Positions 25,301 to 36,746 of a stretch of DNA of 64,000 nucleotides are shown one piece after another; positions within the stretch are counted from its first letter, which is position 1; every line of letters starts with the position of its first letter. The position numbers were made by a program, and so were the translations under genes. The notes under the pieces were generated by a model. It was not told where the DNA came from. It saw only the letters and a list, made by a program, of their open reading frames with translations, and ran no database searches. This stretch comes from Magnolia sinica (Eukaryota; Streptophyta; Magnoliopsida; Magnoliales; Magnoliaceae). The stretch spans positions 83,655,959 through 83,719,958 of the forward strand of contig NC_080579.1 of assembly GCF_029962835.1 (NCBI RefSeq), written 5' to 3'.

Positions 25301-26203
25301 AATGGTTCGAGAAATTGAAATGATGGACATAAGCCTCATGTCATATTTCATTGGCATAAAAGTGAAGCAAATGGATGAATGAATCTTTATCTCTCAAGAA
25401 GGCTAAGCAAGAGAAGCTATCAAGAAATTCAATATATACAATTGCAAGCCAACAAGTACACCTGTGGAATGTGGTATCAAAATGACAAAGGATGATGAAG
25501 AAGAAAAAGTGGATTCTACATTATTCAAGAGCCTAGTTGGAAGTCTTCGATACTTGATGTGCACAAGACTTAACATTCTATATGGAGTTCGGTTAGTGAG
25601 CCGGTACTTGCAAGAACTAAAATCCTCTCACATTAAAGCAGTCAAGAGGATTCTTCGATACATAAAAGGTACGATGAGTTATGGTTTGCTTTATTCATCA
25701 TCTTAAGACTTTAAACTTGTATGCTATTCATATAGTGATTGAGGGAGGAGATGTGGATGATAGAAAAAGCACCTCCTATTTTGTAATTTATGTGAGTGAT
25801 ACTGCATTTACATGACAATCAAAGAAGCAACCGATTGTCACTTTCGACATGCGAAGCCGAATACTCTACATCATTAGGAGTATGCCATGCAATTTGGCTA
25901 AAGAGTCTGCTCAAATATATTCAAATATATTAAGAGGATATATGAAGATCTACGTCGACATTAAGCCATCCATTACCTTAACAAAGAATCCCTTATTTAA
26001 TAAAAAGGAGTAAGCATATCGACACTCACTTCCGCTTCATCCGAGAGCATGTGAAGAACAATGAGATCGAGCTCATATTCGTCAAATCACAAGATCGTGT
26101 TACTGATATTTTCACGAAACCCCTCAAAGTCGACATCTTTAACAAGGTAATAATTATGCTTGGAATGGTTGATGGAAAAAAATTATGTTTAGGAGGGGGG
26201 GAG
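22371..26203 (+). pseudogene. Ty1/copia gag-pol remnant
   Basis: Translated blocks follow copia order. gag spans about 22385-22860 ([33 protein letters not shown]). A CCHC knuckle has its second Cys replaced by Tyr (FDCKKYGHYASEC, about 23060). Protease has an intact [10 protein letters not shown] (about 23219). Integrase (23671-24138) keeps HTDVCGP, GSDRAGEF and QQNGVAERKNRT, so the Asp, Asp and Glu are all present. RT has an intact LYVDD (about 25245). The RNase H tail reads FTKPLK. Many stops and frameshifts interrupt it. A local duplication of about 55 bp lies at 24716-24826. The 5' LTR, primer site and gag start are missing. Confidence 0.92.
26191..26203 (+). promoter_or_regulatory. Polypurine tract of the copia element
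   Basis: AGGAGGGGGGGAG directly precedes the LTR start TGTTGAAAAA, the normal place for plus-strand priming. Confidence 0.85.
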
Positions 26204-26613
26204 TGTTGAAAAATAAACATAAATTTTATAAAATTGTTATAGTGTGGTAAACTAATAGTGTAAGAGTATAAGCTTCAAGAGAGCCACCTAAAAGCTTTAT
26301 AGTTTATATTCATATGGAAAATGACATGGGTAACTAGAGTAGATAGAATCTCATTAAATGTAAAGAAATGTGTAGAATGGACCCCAAGGGCCTATATATA
26401 CATGTAGGGCATCTTCATTGTAACACAACAAGGGAAGAATATCCAATACAAGTGAGTTTTTTTTTTCCATCTCCAAGTCCTTCCTCTTGTCCCACTTCTA
26501 GAGTTTTAAAGGCCTCTTCACATACAACAGGCTTCCCCCTTCTCATGTATTCTTCTTCTCTTTAATCCCTTCTTCTCTGACCTTCATCTCTCCCTCTCTC
26601 CTCTCTTCTTCAC

Positions 26614-26695
<82 letters not shown>

Positions 26696-26813
26696 CTCTT
26701 GTTCTTCTATGGTTGGGGAAGTCTCGTGTGGATAGTGTGTATTGTTTATCGTGGGCCAATCATTAGTTGGACAATGTCCACCACCTTGGGCCCACCATTG
26801 ACTGTCATTTACA
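26204..26813 (+). mobile_element. Copia LTR, 610 bp
   Basis: It starts TGTTGAAAAA right after the polypurine tract and ends TTTACA right before a primer-binding-site-like sequence. A TATA box (CCTATATATACATG) lies at 26391-26404, and a long (TC)n tract interrupts the 3' part. Having a polypurine tract on the left and a primer site on the right of one LTR is the layout of an LTR shared by two tandem elements, or left after recombination between them. Confidence 0.8.
26615..26690. repeat. (TC)n microsatellite inside the LTR
   Basis: About 38 CT units, probably expanded after insertion. Confidence 0.97.
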
Positions 26814-26828
26814 TGGTATTAGAGTGTT
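26814..26828 (+). promoter_or_regulatory. Primer binding site, initiator-Met tRNA type
   Basis: TGGTATTAGAGTG matches the usual plant copia site TGGTATCAGAGC except for two C-to-T changes. It directly follows the LTR terminal CA. Confidence 0.75.
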
Positions 26829-27331
26829 GATCATCTCTTAGGATTATGTTTCACTCAGATTGCATCAGAGGTACCCATCTTAGGTTTTTCAAGCTATTGT
26901 TTTGATCAAATAAAAGGCTCCTATCTATTCATTTCTTTCTTTCTTTAACTAGAGGGGTTTTGAAAGGTGTTGATGTCGTGGGACGTTGCTCTTTATTTTT
27001 TTGGCGGTAGGATTAGTTGGATCCAAGTGTTAGTCGGCCTGCATATTATAGTTTCTTGGTTGCGATCGACGATCAAAACTTTACTGGATGCTCGATCCAA
27101 TACTGTGGATATTTTTCCCTTTTTAAGTTGTTGTCATTGTGATTCATATAATGGTTGAAATTGTTATTGTCATTTTGAATAGAATCCTTTAGGATCAACA
27201 TTATTAAGGTTTGTTTATGTTGTTGCTATTTTATTACTATATCCGTCATTAGTTAAGGGTCCAACATTGGTTGAGATTTAATATGGTTGTCTTTTTTCTT
27301 CATCTTTATTACTGAAAGTTGTTGCCAACAA
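26829..27331. other. Untranslated leader-like stretch, no gene
   Basis: Sequence downstream of the primer site up to the gypsy LTR. No gag coding follows, so the second copia copy that this site implies is lost or replaced. Confidence 0.5.
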
Positions 27332-28208
27332 TGTGATGCAGGGACATGTGATGGCCTAACCCTAGATGCATGTATCATATGAATGATGTGATTCAAGTAA
27401 ATAAATTAATCAACAAACTATTTTTTAATCAAAGGGATTAGGCAAATCTCAACACAGAGATGAGATCATTCCGTCAGTACCATGCCCCTTAGCATAAAAT
27501 CATATAAACAATAAAAATGGGATAACCTGGGGATATGAGGATATCCTATATCTAGTATAAGTCAGTTTACGGTCAAGTTTGAATCTAATTCTACTAACTA
27601 GTCATTCCTGTTTTCTGTTTAAATTAAAAGGGAATATCCAAAAGAACAAAAGTGATGAAGAAGGGAGGATTCGAGATAAAGAAACTACGGGTCCTTTGTC
27701 ATCAAAACAAAAGACTGCGGATTTCTTACCTTTTTCCGCACCTTGAAGATTTAGGAAGAAGGAAACCTGAAATTGGAGTGGAATCCTTAACACCAAGGGC
27801 CAATCCTGAAACCCTAAGCTCTTGATGAAAGATGAAGAAAAGATATGAATTTCTATTCATTCAATCTTAATAAAATAGGGTTTCTCACAATGTATATATA
27901 AGGCATGGAAAAAGTAAAAGTGCACTAAAGCCCCTAAAAAAAATAAAAAGATAAAAATAAAAAAGTGCACCAAAGTCCCTGAAAATAAGGAAAAGAATTA
28001 AAAAAATGGCTAAAACTAAAACACCCGCGCGACAGGGTGTGAAATCCGCCCTATGAGCGGTTATGCCACTCCTGCACTCGTAGCATGTCAAAAAATGGGT
28101 CCAATGGATCCGGCATCCATGCACAACAACTCATTCGCTCCGGTACTCTGTCGGTGACGTCTCCTCTTCTGGGACACTTTAAAGGGTGCATCACTGATGT
28201 CTGCATCA
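27332..28208 (-). mobile_element. 3' LTR of the minus-strand gypsy element
   Basis: On the minus strand a tract CGGGGAGAAT is followed by TGATGCAGACATC at 28208. The LTR is taken to end at 'tgcatcaca' (27332). A TATA box (GCCTTATATATACA) lies near 27897. The start resembles the LTR at 2277, which supports one family for both gypsy fragments. No matching 5' LTR is present, so no target duplication can be tested. Confidence 0.7.
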
Positions 28209-31200
28209 ATTCTCCCCGAGCAGGAAGAATTTACCACTAGAGAAAGTGAACTCCTGTATCTCTCGAGCAAATTGGGGTCAATGCGTTGCAGCTCTGTCTC
28301 TGTGATCCAAGTTATCTATAATGGGCCTATTCGTTCATTTGACTAGGAATTTCTGGAAACCCCCATAGCGAGTGGAAACCGCCTCAGAGTCTAAAATTTT
28401 CTCTATCTCATCTCTTCTCGATGCATGTGGAAGAGAAGGTAAGATGGACACAGGAAGGTTAAGCTGTGGCCAAGGTCCATATATAGGGGGTGTTTGGGAA
28501 GAAATAGGGGAACCCATAGATAGAGGTGATGGCTCGTGATAGGGAACTATATTTTCCACATTAAATGTGGAACTGATGCCCATGGTGCAGGGATATCAAC
28601 AACATAAGCATTAGACCCCGACATTTTCACAATTTTATGTGGGCCCATACTACGGGCATGAAGCTTCTTCACGGATTTAGGTAGAAACCGATCAAGCATA
28701 ATACGAACTATGACGTCATCTCCAGGTTGATTCTCTAAATCTCCCGTGAGTGTCAGCGGAAAGTTTATAATATTCATTACTTAAATTAATCTTCCTCCTG
28801 ATCTTGTTATACAACACATGTATATGTTGGGCAAAAGACTCTCCTAACTCTAAAGGACGTTGTGGGGTAGCCATAAGGATCAAATCTATGGGAGCTCGGG
28901 ACCTAAGATCTATAATAATTTTAAACGGGTTCATTCCTCTGGACCTGTTCACCGAAGAATTAAACATGAACTCTATTGTGGAAAAAACAATGTCCCAAGT
29001 CATATAGTGGTCTCCAACCAAATATCTCAACAAACTCCCTATGCTACGGTTCACTAGCTCTGTTTGACCATCCAACTGGGGATGATATGCTAAAGAAAAC
29101 TAGAGCCTTGTACCCAAAAGATGTTAGTGAGTCTTCTAAAAATAACTAGTGAACGTAGTATCTTTGTCAGACACGATGGATCTAGGTACTCTATGAAGTC
29201 GCACAACCTCCTAAAAGAATAATTTAGTAACATGGGAGGCATCCGGGGTCTTATAACAGTGTAGGAAATGGGCCATCTGAAAAAATCTAACAACAACAAC
29301 GAGTATGAAATCATGCTTACGAATAGTCTTAGGAAGCCCAAGCACGAAGTCCATACTGACATCTTGCCACGGGGCATGTAAAATTGGCAAAGGAGTATAT
29401 AAACCTGTATTTTGTTTCCTCTTCTTCGCCAGTTGACATGTCCGACACTGCCCTACAATCTTAGCCACATCTCGCTAGAGATTATTCCAACAGAAATGAT
29501 CAGACGTAAGGGCAACTATTTTATCTCGGCCAAAGTGACCTGCCATCCCTCCAGCATGCAGCTCCCAAACTAGAAAAACACGGAGGGATGTGAATGAGAT
29601 ACAGAACTTGTCTCCTCTAAAAAGATATCCATTTGTAAGGACAAATTCCACACTCCTCGAGGGTGACAATGACGCATAAATGATCCTAAAATCAAGACAG
29701 TTTGAGTACTCATCCTTGAGTTGATCAAAACCTGTTACTTCAATACTCATGGACCGCAGCGTCATGAGACGACGACTAAGCGCGTTAGCAACCTTATTCT
29801 CTTTTCTGGCCTGGTGCTTAAGCACAAATGTGTACTATGCCCACTTGGCATGCCTAGGGCTCAACTTCTTTTGAGAGCTCAAATATTTCAGGGCCTCATG
29901 ATCAGAGAACAAGATGAATTCTCGTGGTAATAAATAATGTCGCCAATAGCGCAACGATTGCACAACCACATAGAACTCTTTGTCATAAGTGGAGTAGCGT
30001 TGTTTAGCCTCGCTCAACTTCTCATTGGAAAAAGCCACAGGATGTCCCTCTTAGCTTAACACTCCACCTATGACAATTCTTGACACGTCACACGCTATCT
30101 TAAAGACTTTAGTGAAGTCAAGTAGAGGCATAACTGACACTTCTGTCATCTTCTTCTTAATTTCTGAGAAAGCCTGTGCCACGAGTTTAGTCCATTAAAA
30201 CTCTCATTTTTGTATGCAATTTGTGATGTGAGCCATAATTGAGCTAAATTCATGGATAAATCGTCAATAGAACGTAACTAGGCTATAAAAGCTTCGCACG
30301 TTGTGTATGGTACGCGGCTAAGGCCAATTAACAATAATATTGACTTTCTCAGGGTTAAAGACATACCCTCTGACGATACAACGAACCCAAGAAGATAACT
30401 TGGAATGCCAAGAAGGATCACTTCTTGAGGTTCATATAGAGTTTTTTTGCGCGCAAGGCGTTGCAGACCTACCTTAAGTGCTCGATGTATTGGCTAGGAG
30501 ACGTACTGTAGATGATAATATTATTGAAGTACGCAACTAAAAAGTTGCCCATAAAGAGTCGCAACACCTAGGTCATCACCCTCATAAACGTACTTGGGTC
30601 ATTGGTTAATCCAAATCGAATAACCGGCCACTCATACAACCCGCCCTTCTTCTTGAAGGTAGTCTTCCATTTATCTCTCGGGCGAACATGAATTTGGTAA
30701 TAATCACTCTTGATGTCGATTTTTGAAAAGATAGTAGAGGTGGCCATCGTGTCATCAAGCCTCGCGATGAGAAATTTGACAATGATCTTGTTTATGCCTT
30801 TACTATCAACACACATGCGCCACGTGCCGTCTTTATTGGGAGTAAGAAGTGCAGGCACGACACACGAGCTCAAACTCTCACGAATGAATTCCTTTTAAAG
30901 AAATTCATCCGCATGCCTCTTCAACTCGGCATGCTCGGTGGGGTTCATTATGTAGTGAGGGAGGTTTGGTAGGGTCGCCTCTAGGACGAGATTTATCGCA
31001 TGTTGAATGTCTCGCATTGGTGGAAACTCGTCTGAAAGGTCCTTAGGGAAGACATCTCGAAACTCCTCTAGGACCGAACGAGCCTCCTGGGGTATCCCCA
31101 TAGCAACCTCGAGTGTACTCTCCCTAGCCAGTAGGCCATACACCATAATCCCCACCTTGGTCTCTCTCTCAAACCCCTTAGCATCTATGATGTGGAGAGA

Positions 31201-32133
31201 CTTCGACTGAGGCGCTTTTTGACTCTTAAGACTGCCTGGGGATGCAACATCTTTCACTCCTGTTGACGATCTGGGAGGGAGCAGGCTCAAGACAAGCTTC
31301 TTTCCTTTATGTTTAAATACACAATTATTTGTACACCCGAATATTGTGACATCTTTGTCATAGAGCCATGGCCTTCTCAAGATGATATGACCAATGTATA
31401 TCGTGACCACATCACACCGTAACTTATCCTTGTATGACCCAAACTCAATTGGAACAAGGCATCGCTGGGTCATAGGGAGGGATGTTGTATCCACCCAAGA
31501 AACTCTGTATGGGTTGGGGTGGGGTATTGGCTTCAACCTTAGGCAACTCAAAGTAACTGGGGAAACTACATTATCACAACTCTCGCTATCTATGATCACC
31601 TCGCAGCTCTTTTCTTCGCACTTGACATAAGTGTGGAAAATGGTGGTTTTGCGCCAATCTTCGCTTTCCTTTATCTAGGTTAAGGCGCACCTCACCACTG
31701 CAAGTGGCGTAGTCTCCACAGTATCATCCTCTACATCACTAGCCAGTTCAAGGGAGGGGATAATGATCTCCTCATCATCCTGGTCACCATCAACTATATT
31801 TGTCACTTCTTCTTCTGCGGGGTGTTCGGAAACAAAGGCAATACTCTCACCCTTATTTGAACACTCGACGCCGATGTAACCTATGTCACCATAACAGTAG
31901 CACTGCCCTGGCATTGCGGGCCTAGTACTTGGTCCATACATATTGTTACTTTGATTTATGTTGACTGGCTGGGTACTAGGTTGAGCTTTGGGTTGAATTC
32001 CAACCTGGGGTCTCGCTCCCCGCGGAGCTACTCTAGGCATAGTAGGTTAAAAATCAATCTTCCTTACATTGGACTGACGCACATAGGGCTCCAGTTTCTG
32101 CACCACTTGGTAAACATGTTCCAGATTGGTGAC
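28209..32133 (-). pseudogene. Ty3/gypsy gag-pol remnant
   Basis: On the minus strand, from high to low coordinates: the end of gag (VYQVVQKLEPYVRQ, about 32110) and a zinc knuckle with His replaced (CYCYGDIGYIGVEC). The protease site reads IIDSESCDNVV, where the usual Gly is Glu. Next are RT ([27 protein letters not shown]) with the YxDD box changed to YFNN at 30520-30528, RNase H (FSDHEALKYLSSQ), and integrase (CRTCQLAKK, DVSMDFVLGLP, SDKDTTF, YHPQLDGQTELVNR). The GPY/F end closes the series (MGPHKIV). Many stops and frameshifts interrupt it. gag is cut at about 32133 by unrelated sequence. Confidence 0.92.
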
Positions 32134-32760
32134 CATGTGAAGGTCAAGAACTTAGACACTCAATATGAATGGTCAAGAACTTAAAATTAGGTTGAACAAA
32201 TTGCAATTTAATTTAATAGTGCATCCAAACACACACTAAAGGTGTTCAGGCAATACCGCAATAGCCATTTGAGCTTGTGTTCAGCATGCATGTGAGACTA
32301 AAAAATGACGAAGTGACCTGCAAATTGCAGTTACATTCCTCTCAAGTCCAACGTAAATGATATGTAATTGCAATTTAGAGCCTAGACTCTAAATATGAAT
32401 AGTAAGGAGCTTACAATTTGGTAATTCCCACTTGACTCAACAAGCAATTGCAATTTGATTCAATAGTGCATTGAAACGCACCCTAAAGGCGTTCAAGCAA
32501 TAGCCATTTGAACTTACGCCCAGCATGCATAACACTTAAAAATGAAAAGTGGCCCTTAAATTGAAGTTACTAAAGTCCAACTTCAATGAAATGTAATTGC
32601 AATTTAGAGCTCAAGGAACTTAAATTTTTTGGTGATTCTCCCTTGATTAGATGAACAATTGCAATTAAAACTAATAGTAAATCCGAACACACCCTAAATG
32701 TATCCATGCAATATCTGTTTGGACTCGTGTCCAGCATGCGTATCAAAATGCGGAGCTAAA
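32134..32760. repeat. Tandem array, about 2.6 units of 210-247 bp
   Basis: The block 'attgcaattt(g)attcaatagtg' recurs at about 32200, 32447 and 32658, each time followed by 'caccctaaa..gt' and 'cagcatgc'. The units are diverged and non-coding. The array touches the cut end of the gypsy gag. Confidence 0.85.
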
Positions 32761-33091
32761 GATCTTTGAAAATATGGTTGGTTTTCCTTACCCTTGAACT
32801 GTCTTGGTAGCGCCAACGATCAGAATCTCCTGCTTCTTTTCTACTTGCAATGCCATGGAAATTACACCAATAACCACAAGCAAAGGAAAAACACTTATGG
32901 ATGACAATCTGCTAGTGACGAATTGCCTACTTTACACCGAATTGCACAATGCAAGTTCCAGTTATGACTTTACCATACGCGGACAACTGAGAATAATCAA
33001 AGACGATGAAAAGCAGAGAAGGATGAACACCAAATGATAGGTAACTTCGTCTGAGCATGATGTAAGATTGATGTTCTTCTTACATGTTAAG

Positions 33092-33389
33092 TTAGGGCTC
33101 CAACTTGAGTTTGGTTCAACCCAAACCCAACTAACCCAACTGATTTGGTTGGTTTGTCAAGGTCCTCAGGTTGGATTTAGGTTGAGAAATGGCAACCTGA
33201 TTTGGATTTGGGTTGTGCACATTCAGGTTGGGTTAGGTCGGTTGAGAACAATCACATATATTTGGGTTGAGTATAGAGGACTTTGGTTGGGCATCTTGGG
33301 TTGGAATTTGGGTCGGATTGGGTCCTCTTGAGGTTGGTTGGGCTCCAGTTGACCCTCAGCCCAACCCAATCTGGCCAAGTTGCACCCCT
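33092..33389. mobile_element. hAT-like MITE, family 4, with 8-bp duplication
   Basis: Flanked on both sides by ATGTTAAG (33084-33091 and 33390-33397). The ends pair inversely (TTAGGGCTCCAACTTG and AGGGGTGCAACTTG). The inside is almost entirely GGTTGGG/CCCAACC-type repeats. Eight-base duplications with short inverted ends are typical of hAT elements; no transposase is present. Confidence 0.85.
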
Positions 33390-33397
33390 ATGTTAAG

Positions 33398-33755
33398 GTT
33401 CATGTATCAAGAACAAACGCAAAAGTCCATGCATAGATAGTGGTACTATGCTGAACAAGTTACATAAGGTTAATCGGACTGTCGATCTGGTGGGCAGCTC
33501 CTTTAATATGGTCCAGATACATGAATCTTGAAATGAAAGAATAACATCCATATGAGGTGGATGGGACCATTCATGAGGCGGGCAGCTCCCTCCTCACAGT
33601 GAATGTGGTGGGCCTCCATGTAGTGAACATGTAAGGTGAACAGGCCTGTTGATCTTGTGGTTCAAGGTGTGGATAGACAATATCCAAAATGAAAGGTGAT
33701 TGGACTTTGTTAGCCATCAAATTAGCAGCCTGAGAAAGGAAGGGTTAGCTCTAGA
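33398..33755. other. Intergenic, no gene seen
   Basis: Non-coding spacer between two family 4 elements. An imperfect repeat of 'ggtgggcagctcc' and 'ggcgggcagctcc' occurs at 33489-33590. Confidence 0.5.
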
Positions 33756-33759
33756 CAGA

Positions 33760-34115
33760 GTTGCAACTTGGGAGGCTGGTTTGGGTTGGTGCAACCCGAG
33801 CCCAACCTGACCTCAAGAGGACCCAACCCACAATCCGACCCGAACCCAATTCCAACCCGAATTCCTTTGTGACCAACCCCAAATTGAGCCAACCAAACCC
33901 AACAGGATCCAGTCTGACCCAAATACATGTGATTATTTCCAGCCCGACCTAACACAACCCAATGCTCAACCCAAACCAAACTCGATTTGAAATCAGGTTG
34001 GGGTTTTCCAACCGTGTGCCAACCCGAGGACCCGGGCAACCCAACTCAACCTGACCTGAACTTGGGTTGGGTCAGTTGGGTTCAGGTTAACTTGAACCTA
34101 AGTTGCAACCATAGC
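33760..34115. mobile_element. hAT-like MITE, family 4, second copy
   Basis: The ends are inverted (GTTGCAACTTGGG and GGTTGCAACTTAGG) and the inside is the same CCCAACC-rich sequence, in the opposite sense to the first copy. The flanks share a longer imperfect repeat (TAGCTCTAGACAGAG and TAGCTCCAGATAGAG) instead of a clean 8-bp duplication. Glycine-rich or asparagine/proline-rich frames here are artefacts. Confidence 0.75.
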
Positions 34116-34511
34116 TCCAGATAGAGCAATGGTCCACGTTCAATTAGAAAAGCTCACAACAATTGGATGATCGGAGGTGTAATTGTTCTATAACTTCAAT
34201 TTTTTGGCATATAGGCCACCCACAAAGTGGCCCACCATATCAACAATCCCGATCACCACATGTTTGCCACATGTGTTGAGGGGGCTGAAAATACATACTC
34301 CTCATGTTAGCATGCCCTTCATGCTATTGAAAGGCTCACAATGGTCAGTTGAGTTGCAATGATTTTGTTAAGATAGTAAACATAATCAAATTCCAAATAA
34401 AACTACCAAACATATGATAATAGGCATGTTGAATTCTCAAGGGGAAATGTATACCGAACTACAAATGTTAAGGGAGAATTCCAATACGTACAGTGCTTTA
34501 TGTTGATTGTA
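34116..34511. other. 3' flank of the PPR gene
   Basis: AT-rich sequence downstream of the stop codon. No clear AATAAA was seen within the first 100 bases; AACATAAAG about 20 bases past the stop is a weak candidate polyadenylation signal. Confidence 0.4.
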
Positions 34512-36746
34512 TCATAGTGAATTTCTGTTATATCCTTGTGTTTGTGAAGTATAAATTTCATCTTTGTGGAACGGTTTACCTCTCCTAGGTACGTCTGCTA
34601 GTTCACAGAACTCTGACAAGACCTTTCTCGTCTTTAAACCTTTTCTCTTTTCTGCTGGCCGAGGTCCTAAAGCACTTGTATCTATACTCGCATTGTAATT
34701 CTGTGATGATTGTACAACAGCATCATAAGCCTTTGAAGAAAGACGCAGCCCCTCATTGCGAGCCCTCAAATACATCTCATACGCAAGTCTCGGCTTCGCA
34801 TCTATGGCTAGAGCTTCAATCAGCATCTCGTATGTAATCTCATTCGGCGTGATGTTCTGAACTTTCATGCGGTGAAACCACTCAAATGCAGCACTGCCCA
34901 TACTGTTCCGTGCACAGCCGCTTATGATCGCATTGTAGGTGACGACAGTCGGATCGTTTCCAGACGCAACCATCTCCCGGATGACTGAATCCACCTCCTC
35001 GGGCCGCCCTTGTCCAATGTAAACCGAGACAAGAATTGTGTATGCATGCAAATTCGGCTTGACACCCAACTTGCACATATGCTCCCATACCCGGAGAGCC
35101 TCATCATACATCTTCCCTTTCTCAAGGGCACTAAGCAATGCCCCATAAGAAAGGATTGTAGGTTTTTCACCTTGTTCGACCATCCTCCTAAATATTTCAA
35201 CTGCAGCCGAAGTCTCTGATGCCCTGGAGCAGGCAACAAGAACTGCATTCCACTCTCTGCTTCCTGGTTTTAGGCCTTTATCTTGCATCTTATTGATCAA
35301 CCTAACACCCCATCTCCAAATTCCCCTTCTGCTTGCTGCAGTAAGCAGTATATTGAAATGAGAAACAATCAGCTCATACGATAGATTATTGGGTTCTGGC
35401 CCCTTGTCCAACAAGTCCTCATAAATCTCCAATGCGGCCCACCATTTCTTCGCCTTCCCCATCAGCCATATCAAATGGTTGCAGACTGACAAGCTAATAT
35501 CACTCTCTGTTTCCCTTATCCTTCTATACAACTCTTTCGCTACAAGGTAGTGGCCTTCCATGGTACACGCCCACACAAGGCGCTCGTATTCCGCTTGACC
35601 GGGCCGGAGCCCCATCTTATCCATATCGGCAAGAAGCTTTAAGGCATTGGTAGTTGAATGATCTCTTTTCACAAGCCACCTCCGCATCACCTGGTAGCAA
35701 ATGCGAATCATGAAATTCTCAAGCTTAACAAGTTCATTCTCCCAATTCTCACCTGCATCTTTTCCAATCTCCCCCTTACGATACTTCTCCCTTGTTTCAA
35801 CGAAGAACTGAAGCGCCCCATCTGCATCTTCCATTCTTCGATATGCAAGTAAGGCTGTTGAATACGTCACAGCAGACGGAGATAGACCCTTCTCCTGGAT
35901 TTCAGCCATAATGCCAAGAGCCTCCTTTGGACGGCCTTGTTCGAGATAAACTGCCATCAAAGTGTTGTACGTTACAATGTTGGGGATGATGCCTTCCTTT
36001 TTCATATCTTCCATCACTTTATTGACTTGTCCGAATTGTTCTGATTGCTTCAGAGCACCCAAAAGACTGTTGTAGATGAAAAGGTTTGGGCCAGAAAAAC
36101 CACGGGAACCCTTCTTCTTTCTTTTAAGCCATTCAACGAGAGCAATGGCTGAATCCAATTTCCTATCAATGCCGAAACCTCTAATCATCGACGAATATAC
36201 AGGAAGAGGTAGCTCTTTGAAATCTTTAAGAACTTCCTCCACATCGTCAGCAGTTTTTGCACACTGCAAACTATGCGCCAATGCACGAACATCGATCTTC
36301 CCACTCTTCTCTTCACGTAATTTGCTTCTGTTTTCACAGTCTCCTCCTTCTGTATCACGACTGTCCTTGTCATTCTCAGATTCCTCTGAAAACCCACAAT
36401 TCAAATTCAATGCTCCTTGTGTAATTTCAACCCCGCCCACTTCCTGCTCCAAAGCCCAAGCCGAACCAACCATTGCCCCAAAAGAGCCGCTCTTCCGGTT
36501 GTGAACAAGAACCGAGTTGGGTTTCGAGCGATCGGTAGAAAATCCATTTCGGCTATCGAGATTCCGAACCTGACGGCAATTCAGTCCGCTACGGAAGCTG
36601 CTAATTCCCATTGAATTGATTGAAACAAGTGAAAGATTGGAACCAAAGCTCCATAATTTCTTCGAAATGCAAGAACCAAGATCAAAATTCAAATTGGGTG
36701 TTGCCAAAATGTCCATTTTCGAAGGCCAGATGCTCAGAGCCTGCAT
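34512..36746 (-). CDS. P-class pentatricopeptide repeat protein, probably plastid
   Basis: One uninterrupted frame of 744 residues. The open frame runs 11 codons further upstream, but the first of these is TTG; the first ATG is at 36746 (MQALSIWPSK), so I start there. Residues 1-90 are Ser/Arg/Asn-rich with few acidic residues, like a plastid transit peptide. About 11-12 PPR motifs follow from residue 183 (IYNSLLG, VTYNTLM, VTYSTAL, LSYGALL, HAYTILV, VTYNAII, ITYEMLI). The last six, from residue 497, are spaced exactly 35. There is no E or DYW tail. PPR proteins bind organelle RNA. From memory the C terminus (ALGPRP) recalls At3g46610/LPE1, a psbA translation factor; that assignment is tentative. 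Confidence 0.93.
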   Translation of the reverse strand: MQALSIWPSKMDILATPNLNFDLGSCISKKLWSFGSNLSLVSINSMGISSFRSGLNCRQVRNLDSRNGFSTDRSKPNSVLVHNRKSGSFGAMVGSAWALEQEVGGVEITQGALNLNCGFSEESENDKDSRDTEGGDCENRSKLREEKSGKIDVRALAHSLQCAKTADDVEEVLKDFKELPLPVYSSMIRGFGIDRKLDSAIALVEWLKRKKKGSRGFSGPNLFIYNSLLGALKQSEQFGQVNKVMEDMKKEGIIPNIVTYNTLMAVYLEQGRPKEALGIMAEIQEKGLSPSAVTYSTALLAYRRMEDADGALQFFVETREKYRKGEIGKDAGENWENELVKLENFMIRICYQVMRRWLVKRDHSTTNALKLLADMDKMGLRPGQAEYERLVWACTMEGHYLVAKELYRRIRETESDISLSVCNHLIWLMGKAKKWWAALEIYEDLLDKGPEPNNLSYELIVSHFNILLTAASRRGIWRWGVRLINKMQDKGLKPGSREWNAVLVACSRASETSAAVEIFRRMVEQGEKPTILSYGALLSALEKGKMYDEALRVWEHMCKLGVKPNLHAYTILVSVYIGQGRPEEVDSVIREMVASGNDPTVVTYNAIISGCARNSMGSAAFEWFHRMKVQNITPNEITYEMLIEALAIDAKPRLAYEMYLRARNEGLRLSSKAYDAVVQSSQNYNASIDTSALGPRPAEKRKGLKTRKVLSEFCELADVPRRGKPFHKDEIYTSQTQGYNRNSL

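Noticed and set aside
31007-31630. Plus-strand frames over the gypsy protease region
   Set aside because: They are antisense to a recognised gypsy pol remnant.
33068-34039. Gly/Trp-rich and Pro/Asn-rich frames
   Set aside because: They come from the GGTTGGG-type repeats of the family 4 MITEs.
34882-36504. Several frames of 60-142 codons on both strands
   Set aside because: All are shadows of the intact PPR gene.
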